From Microbacterium sp. JZ31 (GTDB taxonomy: Bacteria > Actinomycetota > Actinomycetes > Actinomycetales > Microbacteriaceae), in assembly GCF_016805985.1 (NCBI RefSeq), contig NZ_CP017661.1, forward strand, positions 2,046,001-2,110,000: a stretch of 64,000 nt of DNA. The letters are read 5' to 3'. Numbering within the stretch: position 1 is the stretch's first letter; each line of letters begins with the position of its first letter. Below are positions 45,196 to 53,510 of this stretch, in pieces. The notes beneath the pieces are model-generated. The model was not told where the DNA came from, did not search any database, and worked only from the letters and a program-made list of their open reading frames with translations. Both the position numbers and the translations under genes were made by a program.

Positions 45196-46022
45196 GCACG
45201 CGCCGCGCAGGCCGCCGACGCGGCGCCGCCGACCACTCCTCCGGGGGCCACGACGGCCCGGACGAGCGCTGGATGGCGTCCTATCTCGACATGGTGACGG
45301 TGCTGATGTGCCTGTTCATCGTGCTGTTCGCGATGTCGAGCGTCGATCAGCAGAAGTTCGATGCGCTGCGCGATTCGCTCGCCACCGGCTTCGGGCAGGA
45401 GCCCAGCGACGACGTCGACTTCTCCGGCCTCGTGCTGCCGCCCGAGCTGCGCGCGGAGGACGTCGGTCACGCCGCGAACGTCGACGCGGATCTGCTCGCG
45501 GCGCAGGCCGAACTGGACGATCTCGAGGACCTGCGCGCGCAGCTCGAGGGCGCGCTCGACGCCAAGGGGCTCACCGGCACGGCCGAGTTCACGATCGACG
45601 ACCGCGGACTCACGGTCGGCCTGATCGGCGCGGAGACCTTCTTCGCCACGAACAGCACCGACCTCAGCGCCAAGGCGGTCTCCGTGCTCGACGCGATGGG
45701 CCCCGTGCTCGAGAAGGTCCCCAACGAGATCTCGGTCGAGGGACACGCGGATCGCCGCGATCCGGCCGCGCCGTTCCCCACCAACTGGGAGCTCTCGTCC
45801 GGGCGCGCGACGCAGGTGCTGCGCCATCTCGTCGAGGTCAACCGCCTGCGCGGCGACCACGTGCAGGCCGTCGGCTTCGGTGCGATGCGCCCGATCGCCG
45901 AGGGCGACGACGACGCGGCGCTCGCCCGCAACCGCCGCGTCGACATCGTCGTGCTCTCCGACGCCGAGGAGGAGGTGCGCGCCCTCATCCCGGATCTCGT
46001 GACCGACGACACGCACTCCTGA
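45192..46022 (+). CDS. motB: Flagellar motor stator protein MotB
   Basis: MotB anchors the stator to peptidoglycan and provides the proton-binding aspartate. The 276-residue protein has a short basic N-terminus, one membrane helix with the essential Asp in WMASYLDMVTVLMCLFIVLF (Asp33), a plug/linker segment, and a C-terminal OmpA-like domain (ISVEGHADRRDPAAPFPTNW, ELSSGRATQVLRHLVE, ARNRRVDIVVL). It is the last gene of the flbD-motA-motB unit; no fliL follows, unlike in many clusters. Confidence 0.96.
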   Translation: MSTRRAGRRRGAADHSSGGHDGPDERWMASYLDMVTVLMCLFIVLFAMSSVDQQKFDALRDSLATGFGQEPSDDVDFSGLVLPPELRAEDVGHAANVDADLLAAQAELDDLEDLRAQLEGALDAKGLTGTAEFTIDDRGLTVGLIGAETFFATNSTDLSAKAVSVLDAMGPVLEKVPNEISVEGHADRRDPAAPFPTNWELSSGRATQVLRHLVEVNRLRGDHVQAVGFGAMRPIAEGDDDAALARNRRVDIVVLSDAEEEVRALIPDLVTDDTHS

Positions 46023-46043
46023 CCGGCCCCTTTGCCGGTCGCC

Positions 46044-46070
46044 TTACGCGCGCCCTCCCCCGCCCGATAG
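46044..46070 (+). promoter_or_regulatory. FliA (sigma-28) promoter of fliM operon
   Basis: The sequence is TTAC (46044-46047), 16 bp, CCGATAG (46064-46070). The -10 box ends only 8 bp before the fliM GTG, so the transcript would have almost no leader. Confidence 0.82.
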
Positions 46071-46078
46071 TCGGGTTC

Positions 46079-47041
46079 GTGGTGATCGAGGAGCACGCGG
46101 ACGTCGCCGTGGCGACGCGGGACGCACCCGTCGTCGAGGTGTACGACTTCGGTCGCGCCGCGACGCTCGCCCGCGAGCACGCCCGGACGCTCGAGCTGTC
46201 CTTCGAGACGTTCGCGCGGCAGTGGGCGACGCAGCTGACCGACAAGATCCGCGTCCGCGCGCACGTCGGGCTCGAGCAGGTGTCGATGCTGACCTACGCC
46301 GAGTACGCCGACTCGCTGCCGCCGACCACCGCGATCGTGGTGTGCGCCCCCGCCGGGTCCGATTCGAGCGGCGACGCGAGCAGCATCGTGCAGTTCCCCC
46401 TGTCGGCGGCGCTGTCGTGGATCGTGCAACTCGTCGGCGGACGTCCCGTCGACATCACCGAGGAGCGCGCGCTCACGCCCATCGAGCAGGCGCTGATCCG
46501 GTACCTCATGACGGACGCGCTCGAGAACCTCTCGCACGCGCTGGGCGGTCTGCTGCCCCGCGGCCTGATGGTCTCGGGCATCCAGTACAGCCCGGCGTTC
46601 GCGCAGCTCGCCTCGGCCGGCGACCTCGTGATCGTCGCACGGTTCTCCATGCGCTTCGGGGAGCGCGTCGTGCCGGCGAGCGTCATGCTTCCCGCCGCGC
46701 CGGTGCTCGAGCGGCTCAGCAGCGCCACCCCGGCCGCCCCGATCGACAACGCTCCGGCCCTCATCCGCCGTCAGGTGGAGGACACGCCGCTGGAGCTCGC
46801 CCTTCGGCTGGCGCCGCGCGCCGTGCGCCCCACCGACGTCCTCGGGCTGTCGGTCGGCGACGTGCTGCGGTTCCCGCACGCGCACGACCGCCCGCTCGAG
46901 CTCGTGAGCGGCGACGTGCCGGTCGCGACGGCCGCGGTCGGCACGAGCGGCGCGCGCCTGGCCTGCGTCATCACGTCCATCAGCGCGTCCGGCGCCGCAG
47001 AAGCCGACGCCGCGGATCCCATCCCCGAGGAGCTCAGGTGA
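46079..47041 (+). CDS. fliM: Flagellar motor switch protein FliM
   Basis: FliM is a C-ring subunit linking FliG and FliN. About 320 residues match the FliM middle domain (EVYDFGRAATLAREHARTLELS, FETFARQWATQLTDKIRV, and the conserved QIQYSPAF-like GIQYSPAFAQLASAGDLVIV) and the C-terminal SpoA domain (TDVLGLSVGDVLRF). The N-terminal CheY-phosphate-binding motif found in most FliM proteins (EIDALL type) is absent; the protein starts only some 20 residues before the middle domain. Two adjacent GTG codons (46079, 46082) lie 8-11 bp after the sigma-28 -10 box without a ribosome-binding site, suggesting leaderless translation. Confidence 0.88.
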   Translation: MVIEEHADVAVATRDAPVVEVYDFGRAATLAREHARTLELSFETFARQWATQLTDKIRVRAHVGLEQVSMLTYAEYADSLPPTTAIVVCAPAGSDSSGDASSIVQFPLSAALSWIVQLVGGRPVDITEERALTPIEQALIRYLMTDALENLSHALGGLLPRGLMVSGIQYSPAFAQLASAGDLVIVARFSMRFGERVVPASVMLPAAPVLERLSSATPAAPIDNAPALIRRQVEDTPLELALRLAPRAVRPTDVLGLSVGDVLRFPHAHDRPLELVSGDVPVATAAVGTSGARLACVITSISASGAAEADAADPIPEELR

Positions 47042-47697
47042 CCCCCACCGCACACGAGTCCGCCGTCGCCGCCGCGTTCGCGTCGCGGATGCCGACGACC
47101 GCCGAGATCAGCGCCCGCGCCTCGCACGCGTCCGGCGACACGGGCGACGCCGTGATCGCCACGTACGTCGGGGAGACGAGCGCGGAGCTCGCGGCGCTGG
47201 TCCTCGACCCCACCGCCCTCGTCGACGGCGTACCCGATGCATCGCTCGTGGACCGCCTGCACGACGCGATCGACGCGGCCGCCGCCACGCTCGGCCCCGG
47301 CGTGCTGGGGGACGCGAGCATCGGCGACGCCTCCGCGCTGTTCTCGCACCCGCAGGCGCAGATCTTCGACCTGCAGGACGAGGCCGGCCGCACCGTCGGA
47401 CGCCTCGCCGTGCGCGTCACCCGCACGGCGGCGGATACCGGACACCTGTCCTCCCGTCGTCTGCAGCGGATCGCGGGGGTCGAGATGGACCTCACGGTCG
47501 AGATCGGACGCACCCGCATGGCGGTGCGCGACGTGCTCGACCTCACGCCCGGCCGGATCGTCGAGCTCGACCGATCGGCCGGAGCGCCCGCCGACATCAA
47601 GCTCAACGGGCGCCTCATCGCCCACGGCGAGATCGTCGTCGTCGACCAGGACTACGCGGTGCGGATCACCCGCATCCTCGAGAACGCCGAGGTCTGA
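47038..47697 (+). CDS. fliN: Flagellar motor switch protein FliN (extended, FliY-like)
   Basis: This is a C-ring subunit. The C-terminal 85 residues are a SpoA/FliN domain (DLTVEIGRTRMAVRDVLDLT, GRIVELDRSAGAPADIKLNG, HGEIVVVDQDYAVRIT). About 130 residues precede it, with elements such as GDTGDAVIATYVGETSAELA and LGPGVLGDASIGDASALFSH that resemble the CheC/FliY phosphatase-type extension of Gram-positive FliN/FliY. With 219 residues it is longer than enteric FliN (about 137). The GTG start overlaps the fliM stop. Confidence 0.9.
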   Translation: MTPTAHESAVAAAFASRMPTTAEISARASHASGDTGDAVIATYVGETSAELAALVLDPTALVDGVPDASLVDRLHDAIDAAAATLGPGVLGDASIGDASALFSHPQAQIFDLQDEAGRTVGRLAVRVTRTAADTGHLSSRRLQRIAGVEMDLTVEIGRTRMAVRDVLDLTPGRIVELDRSAGAPADIKLNGRLIAHGEIVVVDQDYAVRITRILENAEV

Positions 47698-47698
47698 G

Positions 47699-48208
47699 CT
47701 GGACGATCTGCTGCTCGCCCTGCGCGTCGCGGTCTCGCTCGCGGCGGTGCTCGGCGCGCTCTGGTACCTGCAGCGCCGGCTGACGCGCGGCGGCGCCGCG
47801 CGACGCCGCCGGGACGAGGGCATCACCGTGGTGTCCCGGCAGGCCCTCGGCGGCAAGGCGCAGCTGGTCGTGGTGGAGGTCGAGGGCACCCGCTACGTGC
47901 TCGGCGTCAGCGAGCAGGGCGTCTCGGTGGTCGATCGCGTCCGTTCGCCGCATCGCATCGACGCGGGCGCGCCGCGCACCGAACGCAGCGACGTCGTGGG
48001 CGGCTTCGAGAGGCTGCTCGCGGCCGCCGCCGCCGACGCCGCTCCCGTCGACGCCCCTCCCCGCGACGGCGACGTCGCCCCGGAGCCCGTCGCTCCGCTG
48101 CGTCGCGACCGCCGTGCGGCGGCCGCGCCCGCCGATCCGCTCCACGGGTCGATCCTCTCCCCCGGCACCTGGCGGCAGACCGCCCGAGCGCTTCGCCGCG
48201 TGCGGTGA
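47699..48208 (+). CDS. fliO: Flagellar biosynthetic protein FliO, apparent CTG start
   Basis: FliO assists assembly of the FliP export-gate ring. The protein of about 169 residues has an N-terminal membrane helix (LLLALRVAVSLAAVLGALWY) and the FliO-domain strand ITVVSRQALGGKAQLVVVEV followed by GTRYVLGVSEQGVSVVDRV. The rest is a Pro/Ala/Asp-rich tail. No ATG, GTG or TTG is available before the membrane helix. The frame starts cleanly at CTG 47699, one base after the fliN stop, with GAGG about 6 bp upstream. A non-canonical CTG start coupled to fliN is the best explanation. Confidence 0.8.
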   Translation: MDDLLLALRVAVSLAAVLGALWYLQRRLTRGGAARRRRDEGITVVSRQALGGKAQLVVVEVEGTRYVLGVSEQGVSVVDRVRSPHRIDAGAPRTERSDVVGGFERLLAAAAADAAPVDAPPRDGDVAPEPVAPLRRDRRAAAAPADPLHGSILSPGTWRQTARALRRVR

Positions 48209-48221
48209 GAGGACGCGCGCG

Positions 48222-49115
48222 ATGAGGGGCCGCCCGCGTCTCGCGCCGCCGCGCGTCGCACGCGCGCGCGGCCCTCGCGAGGGGAACGTGCAGGATCACG
48301 CGGCGCGCGCCGCCGTGGTCCTCGCCGTGGCGGCGCTGGTGGGCGTGACGCTGATGCTGCTGTCGCCGGCACTGGCGCACGCGGCGCCGGTGCCGCCCAC
48401 CGACCCCGTCGCCCCCACCCCCGTGCCGACGCCCACGCAGGGCGAGGGGGTGACGGTCGAGATCAACGGCATCAACGGGTCGCCCTCGGGGTCGATCCTC
48501 ACGCTGCTCGGCATCACGCTGCTGTCTGTCGCCCCCGCGCTGCTGCTGATGATGTCGTCGTTCACGAAGATCTTCGTGGTGCTGGCGATGGCCCGCAACG
48601 CGCTCTCGCTGCCGTCGATCCCGCCGAACCAGGTGCTCGCCGGCCTGTCGCTGTTCCTGTCGCTGTTCATCATGTGGCCCGTGCTGACCGAGATCAACAC
48701 GGTCGCGGTGCAGCCGTATGTCGACGGCGCGATCACGTTCCAGCAGGCGTTCGATCTGGGACAGGGGCCGCTGCGGGAGTGGATGCTCGCCTACACGCGC
48801 GAGGAGGACCTCGCGCTGATGACGCGGGCGTCCGACCAGCCCAACCCCGACGATCCGGCAAGCGTGCCGATGTACACGCTCATCCCGGCGTTCATGATCT
48901 CGGAGCTGCGGGCCGCGTTCATCATCGGCTTCGTCGTGTTCGTGCCGTTCCTCATCATCGACCTCGTCGTCGCGTCGGCGCTCATGGCGATGGGCATGAT
49001 GATGCTGCCGCCCGTCATGATCTCGCTGCCGTTCAAGATCCTGCTGTTCATCCTCGTCGACGGGTGGGGCCTGATCATCCGCTCGCTGCTGGAGTCCTAC
49101 GGGGGCGGCGGATGA
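48222..49115 (+). CDS. fliP: Flagellar export-gate protein FliP
   Basis: FliP is a core protein of the flagellar type III export channel. About 297 residues include a signal-peptide-like N-terminus (VVLAVAALVGVTLMLLSPAL to AHA). The family core follows: LLSVAPALLLMMSSFTKIFV, LSLPSIPPNQVLAGLSLFLS, PAFMISELRAAFIIGFVVFV and MGMMMLPPVMISLPFKILLF. An alternative GTG at 48288 has a better GAGGGG ribosome-binding site and would remove 22 basic residues; the choice is open. It overlaps fliQ. Confidence 0.94.
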   Translation: MRGRPRLAPPRVARARGPREGNVQDHAARAAVVLAVAALVGVTLMLLSPALAHAAPVPPTDPVAPTPVPTPTQGEGVTVEINGINGSPSGSILTLLGITLLSVAPALLLMMSSFTKIFVVLAMARNALSLPSIPPNQVLAGLSLFLSLFIMWPVLTEINTVAVQPYVDGAITFQQAFDLGQGPLREWMLAYTREEDLALMTRASDQPNPDDPASVPMYTLIPAFMISELRAAFIIGFVVFVPFLIIDLVVASALMAMGMMMLPPVMISLPFKILLFILVDGWGLIIRSLLESYGGGG

Positions 49116-49387
49116 CCCCCGAGGCGGTCCTCGACATCGGCATGCAGGGCCTGATCGTCGCCGCCAAGCTGGCCGCTCCCCTGCTGATCACGGCGCTCGT
49201 CGTGGGCTTCGCCATCTCGCTGCTGCAGTCGATCACGCAGGTGCAGGAGGTGACGCTGTCGTTCGTGCCGAAGGCCGTCGCGGTCGGCGTCGCCCTGCTG
49301 GTGTGCGGCAACTGGATGATCGCCGAGATCATCGCGTTCACGAACGACATGTTCGCCCGGATCCCCGTGCTGCTGTCGGGCGGATGA
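49112..49387 (+). CDS. fliQ: Flagellar export-gate protein FliQ
   Basis: This export-gate subunit has 91 residues with two membrane helices. The family motif LLITALVVGFAISLLQSITQ followed by QEVTLSFVPKAVAVGVALLV is clear. The ATG overlaps the fliP stop (ATGA), and fliR begins 1 bp after its stop. Confidence 0.95.
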   Translation: MTPEAVLDIGMQGLIVAAKLAAPLLITALVVGFAISLLQSITQVQEVTLSFVPKAVAVGVALLVCGNWMIAEIIAFTNDMFARIPVLLSGG

Positions 49388-49388
49388 C

Positions 49389-50147
49389 ATGCACATCCCG
49401 ATCGACTTCGCCTGGCTCGAGGCCACCATGCTCGCGGCGGTGCGCGTCACGGTGTTCCTGATGATCGCGCCCCCGTTCTCGCACGGGGCGATCCCCGCAC
49501 GCATCAAGGCGATGCTCGGGATCGGCCTGGCGCTCGCGATCGGCACCTCCGTCGCGCCGGGGTATCAGCCGCTCGACACCGCGCCGTTCCTGGGCGCGCT
49601 CGTGCTGCAGCTGGTGTGCGGCGCCCTGCTCGGGTTCCTGGTCATGGCGGTGTTCTCGGCCGTGCAAGCGGCCGGCAGTCTCATCGACGTGTTCGGCGGC
49701 TTCCAGCTCGCGCAGGCCTTCGACCCGCAGTCGATGGTCAACGGCGCCCAGTTCACCCGGCTCTTCCAGCTCACGGCCGTCGTGCTGCTGTTCGCCTCCG
49801 ACGGCTACCAGCTGATCATCGCGGGCCTGGCGCGCAGCTTCACCGCCGTGCCGGTCGACGGCATGTTCGACATCGCGGGGCCCGCGGAGCTGATGACCGA
49901 CGTCGTCGGCCAGCTGCTGCTGGCGTCGGTGCAGATCGCCGGTCCGCTCGTCCTCGTGCTGTTCCTTGCGGACGTGGGGCTCGGTCTCGTCACGCGCGTC
50001 GCGCCGGCGCTGAACGCCTTCGCCCTCGGCTTCCCCCTGAAGATCGCGCTGACGCTCGTGCTCGCCGGCGTCGTGTTCGTCACGCTGCCGGGGATCGTCG
50101 GCGCACTGGCGCGCGACGCGCTCGGCCTCATGCAGGGGGTGAGGTGA
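49389..50147 (+). CDS. fliR: Flagellar export-gate protein FliR
   Basis: This export-gate subunit has 252 residues and six predicted membrane helices. Conserved blocks include RVTVFLMIAPPFSHGAIPAR, IDVFGGFQLAQAFDPQSM and FALGFPLKIALTLVLAGVVF. Order and length are standard for fliP-fliQ-fliR-flhB. It is followed by flhB with a 1-bp gap and a GGGGGTGAGG ribosome-binding region. Confidence 0.95.
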   Translation: MHIPIDFAWLEATMLAAVRVTVFLMIAPPFSHGAIPARIKAMLGIGLALAIGTSVAPGYQPLDTAPFLGALVLQLVCGALLGFLVMAVFSAVQAAGSLIDVFGGFQLAQAFDPQSMVNGAQFTRLFQLTAVVLLFASDGYQLIIAGLARSFTAVPVDGMFDIAGPAELMTDVVGQLLLASVQIAGPLVLVLFLADVGLGLVTRVAPALNAFALGFPLKIALTLVLAGVVFVTLPGIVGALARDALGLMQGVR

Positions 50148-50148
50148 C

Positions 50149-51255
50149 GTGGCGGAGTCCGACAGCGGCGAGCGCACAGAGAAGGCCACCGACCGGCGCC
50201 TGCGCGATGCGCGTCGCAAGGGACGCCTCACCCGCAGCCAGGACCTCACCGCGTGGGTCGGCATCGCGGCCGCCGGAGCGATGATGTCGAGCGCGATCTC
50301 CACGGGGGCCTCCGCCGGCACCGAGCAGCTCATCTCGATCACCGCGATCGCGAACGACCCCGACCCCCTGCGCGCCGTCGCCGTGCTCGCGGACGGCCTG
50401 GAGTCGATGGGCGCCACGCTCGGCCCCCTCCTGGCCGCGGTGATGATCGCGACCCTGCTCGGCGCGGCCGCGCAGGGCGGCATCCACCTCCGCCCGCTCA
50501 CCGGACGCGTCGAGCAGTTCAATCTCGTCACGGGCCTGCGCCGCGTGTTCGGGACGCAGGCGCTGTGGGAGGGCGTGAAGGCGCTGCTGAAGACCCTCGC
50601 CATCGGCGGTGCGCTCTGGCTTGTGATCGCGAGCCTGATGCCCACGCTCGCTGCCAGCGGCGGGCAGTCGGTCAGCCATCTGCTCTCCGAGGCGGCCGGC
50701 GCGACCGCCGCCGTGCTGCAGGTCGCCGTCGCGGTGGGCGTGGCCCTCGCCATCGCGGACGTGTTCGTCGTGATGCGCCGCAACGCCAAGCACACCCGCA
50801 TGACCAAGCGCGAGGTCAAGGACGAGTCCAAGAGCAACGAGGGCGATCCGCTGATCCGCTCGCAGCGCCGCGCGCGACAGCTCGCGATGAGCCGCAACCG
50901 GATGATCGCCGCCGTCGGCGGCGCGGACGTCGTGCTCGTCAACCCCACGCACGTCGCGGTCGCGCTCACGTACGAGCCCGGCCGATCCGCGCCCAAGGTC
51001 GTCGCGAAGGGCGCCGGCGTCATCGCCGACCGCATCCGCGAGAAGGCGACCGAGGAGGGCGTGCCGATGGTGCGCGACATCCCCCTCGCCCGCGCCCTGC
51101 ACGCCGCGTGCGAGCTGGGCCAGGAGATCCCGACCGACCTGTACACCGCCGTCGCCCGCGTGCTCGTGTTCGTCGACGCGCTCCGGCGCCGCGGCTCCGC
51201 CCGCGGTGTGCACTCCATGCCCGAACGACCCGCCCCCGCCGGGAGGACCTCATGA
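50149..51255 (+). CDS. flhB: Flagellar export switch protein FlhB
   Basis: FlhB controls the export specificity switch. The 368-residue protein has the N-terminal signature ERTEKATDRRLRDARRKGRL, four membrane helices and a cytoplasmic domain (TKREVKDESKSNEGDPLIRS). The autocleavage motif NPTH is present in VLVNPTHVAVALTYEP, where self-cleavage after Asn is expected. The start is GTG at 50149. It overlaps flhA by 4 bp. Confidence 0.96.
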   Translation: MAESDSGERTEKATDRRLRDARRKGRLTRSQDLTAWVGIAAAGAMMSSAISTGASAGTEQLISITAIANDPDPLRAVAVLADGLESMGATLGPLLAAVMIATLLGAAAQGGIHLRPLTGRVEQFNLVTGLRRVFGTQALWEGVKALLKTLAIGGALWLVIASLMPTLAASGGQSVSHLLSEAAGATAAVLQVAVAVGVALAIADVFVVMRRNAKHTRMTKREVKDESKSNEGDPLIRSQRRARQLAMSRNRMIAAVGGADVVLVNPTHVAVALTYEPGRSAPKVVAKGAGVIADRIREKATEEGVPMVRDIPLARALHAACELGQEIPTDLYTAVARVLVFVDALRRRGSARGVHSMPERPAPAGRTS

Positions 51256-53309
51256 GAACAGTGCTGAAGAACCTCGCCGTCCCCGTCGGCGTGGTCGGCA
51301 TCATCCTGCTGCTGGTGGTGCCCGTGCCGCCGCCGCTGCTGGACCTGCTGATCATCCTGAACATCATGTTCGCGCTGGTGATCCTGCTGACCACCATGTT
51401 CGCCAAGCGCCCGCTGGACTTCTCGGCGTTCCCGTCGCTGCTGCTCGTGGCGACGCTGTTCCGGCTGGGCCTCAACGTGGCCTCGACGCGCCTCATCCTC
51501 GGCGAGGCGCACGCCGGCGCGGTGATCGAGGCGTTCGGCACGATCGCGGTGGGCGGCTCGATCATCATCGGCGCGGTCGTCTTCCTGATCCTCGTCGTGA
51601 TCCAGTTCGTCGTGGTCACCAAGGGCGCCGAGCGCGTGGCGGAGGTCGGCGCGCGGTTCACGCTGGACGCCATGCCCGGCAAGCAGATGGCGATCGACGC
51701 CGACCTCAACGCGGGCCTGATCACCGACGCCGAGGCGCGTTCGCGCCGGGCCGAGGTCGCGGCGGAGGCCGACTTCTACGGCGCGATGGACGGCGCGTCG
51801 AAGTTCGTCAAGGGCGACGCGATCGCGGGCCTGGTGATCATCATCATCAACATCATCGGCGGCATCTGCATCGGCATGCTCAACCACGGCATGGCGATCG
51901 ACGAGGCGCTGAACACCTACGCGATCCTCACGATGGGCGACGGCCTCGTGACGCAGATCCCGGCGCTGCTGATGGCGGTCTCGACCGGCATGATCGTGAC
52001 CCGCTCGAACGCCGAGCACGAGATGGGCACGCAGGCGGCGACGCAGCTCGCGCAGTCGCGCGGCGCGCTCACGATCTCCGGATGCGCCGCGATCGCGATG
52101 GCGCTCATCCCGGGCATGCCGATGCTGCCGTTCCTCGCGATCGGCGCGGCGCTGCTGCTCATCGCGCAGCGGATCAAGGTGGGCGAGCAGCGGCGCGAGG
52201 CCGAGCAGCTGCAGGCACCGCCCGCTCCCGCGTCGGATCGCCCCGAGGAGCTCATGGAGAAGATGCGCGTGCACGCGCTGGAGATCATGCTGGCGCCGAA
52301 CCTCGTCGACCTCGTCACGGGCGGACCGGACGACCTGCTCGCGCGCGTCAAGGCGCTGCGCCGCAAGATCGCGCTGGAGCTCGGATTCGTCGTGCCGCCC
52401 GTCCGCACGCGCGACAACATCGAGCTGCCGCCGTCCACCTACGCGATCCGGATCGCGGGTGTGGAGGCCGGCCGCGGCGTCGCCCCGCCCGGCGCGGTGC
52501 TCGCGCTCGGAGGCGGCCTCGACGGGCTGCCCGGTCCCGCGGTGCTCGATCCGGTGTTCGGCCTGGAGGGCAAGTGGATCCCGCAGGAGATGCGCCACAG
52601 CGCCGAGCTGTCCGGCGCGACCGTGATCGACCGCGCCAGCGTGATCGTCACGCACCTGTCCAACGTCGTGCAGACCGGGGCCGCACGCCTGCTCAGCCGG
52701 GAGGACGTGCGCCAGCTGACCGACGGGCTCAAGCAGGTCAGCCCCGCCGCGGTCGAGGAGCTCACCCCCGCCCTGCTCTCGCTCGCCGAGATCCAGCGCG
52801 TGCTGACGGGCCTGCTCGCCGAGCGGATCCCGATCAACGACCTCGCCCGCATCTACGAGGCGCTCGCGCTGCGCGCCAAGGTCTCCACCGATCCGGAGGG
52901 GCTCATCGAGGCGGCCCGCGCGGCGCTCGGCCCGGCCGTCGCGGCGCGCTTCGCGCAGGACGGCGCGCTGCGGGTGATCATGATCAACCCGCTGCTCGAG
53001 CAGGCGATGCTCGAGGGCCAGCGGCAGGGCGAGGACGGCACCCACATCGTGCTCGACCCCGCGCGGCTCGAGGGCGTGATCCAGTCGTTGAAGCAGGCGG
53101 TGGACGACGTCGACCCGGTGCTGGGCGAGCCCGTCCTGGTGTGCGCGCCGTCGCTGCGCCCCGCCGTGCGGCGCCTGGTCGCCGCGCAGACCGACGGCAT
53201 CCCCGTGCTGTCGTACAACGAGGCCACCGCCGGCGGTTTCGCCATCGAGACTGTCGGCGTCGTGCGGGACGGCGAGGCCGCGCGCGCGACCCCGTCGCTG
53301 TCCGCCTGA
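51252..53309 (+). CDS. flhA: Flagellar export protein FlhA
   Basis: FlhA is the large export-gate protein that docks chaperone-substrate complexes. The 685-residue protein has eight N-terminal membrane helices with the FHIPEP signature region (FPSLLLVATLFRLGLNVAST, LDAMPGKQMAIDADLNAGLI). The cytoplasmic domain follows from about residue 320 (ELGFVVPPVRTRDNIELPPS; RIPINDLARIYEALA). It is the last gene of the fliM-flhA operon; a long inverted repeat follows. Confidence 0.97.
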   Translation: MRTVLKNLAVPVGVVGIILLLVVPVPPPLLDLLIILNIMFALVILLTTMFAKRPLDFSAFPSLLLVATLFRLGLNVASTRLILGEAHAGAVIEAFGTIAVGGSIIIGAVVFLILVVIQFVVVTKGAERVAEVGARFTLDAMPGKQMAIDADLNAGLITDAEARSRRAEVAAEADFYGAMDGASKFVKGDAIAGLVIIIINIIGGICIGMLNHGMAIDEALNTYAILTMGDGLVTQIPALLMAVSTGMIVTRSNAEHEMGTQAATQLAQSRGALTISGCAAIAMALIPGMPMLPFLAIGAALLLIAQRIKVGEQRREAEQLQAPPAPASDRPEELMEKMRVHALEIMLAPNLVDLVTGGPDDLLARVKALRRKIALELGFVVPPVRTRDNIELPPSTYAIRIAGVEAGRGVAPPGAVLALGGGLDGLPGPAVLDPVFGLEGKWIPQEMRHSAELSGATVIDRASVIVTHLSNVVQTGAARLLSREDVRQLTDGLKQVSPAAVEELTPALLSLAEIQRVLTGLLAERIPINDLARIYEALALRAKVSTDPEGLIEAARAALGPAVAARFAQDGALRVIMINPLLEQAMLEGQRQGEDGTHIVLDPARLEGVIQSLKQAVDDVDPVLGEPVLVCAPSLRPAVRRLVAAQTDGIPVLSYNEATAGGFAIETVGVVRDGEAARATPSLSA

Positions 53310-53377
53310 GACGGCGCGCGCGACGCCTGCACGGCGCCTGCACGGCTGCTGCCCGGGGCCCGCACGGCGACGGGCCT

Positions 53378-53460
53378 GCACGAGCGACGGAGATCTGCAC
53401 GGTCACGGAGCATCCGCGCAGGATGCGTCCGCATCCGTGCAGATCTCCTCGCTTCGTGCC
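53378..53460. repeat. Long imperfect inverted repeat (large hairpin) between flhA and csrA
   Basis: The perfect 14-bp arms GGAGATCTGCACGG (53389-53402) and CCGTGCAGATCTCC (53435-53448) extend outward with two bulges (GCACGAGCGAC against TCGCTTCGTGC) to about 25 paired positions. Inside lies a second hairpin, GCATCC-GCGCA-GGATGC (53410-53426). Two further CTGCACGG copies precede the structure at about 53327-53345. A transcription terminator for the fliM-flhA operon is likely, but there is no T-run, and the structure is larger than needed. Confidence 0.75.
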
Positions 53461-53474
53461 GGCGCTCCCCCGCC

Positions 53475-53501
53475 TCACCGCCCGCGCTCGGCGGCCGATA
53501 G
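53475..53501 (+). promoter_or_regulatory. FliA (sigma-28) promoter of csrA
   Basis: The sequence is TCAC (53475-53478), 16 bp, CCGATAG (53495-53501). The csrA ATG starts 9 bp after the -10 box, so transcription is predicted to start within a few bases of the start codon. Confidence 0.8.
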
Positions 53502-53510
53502 TCTGGCGTG

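Noticed and set aside
49338..53381. A 1347-codon open frame on the minus strand across fliR, flhB and flhA
   Set aside because: It is antisense to three well-recognised genes and has no motif or plausible start signal.
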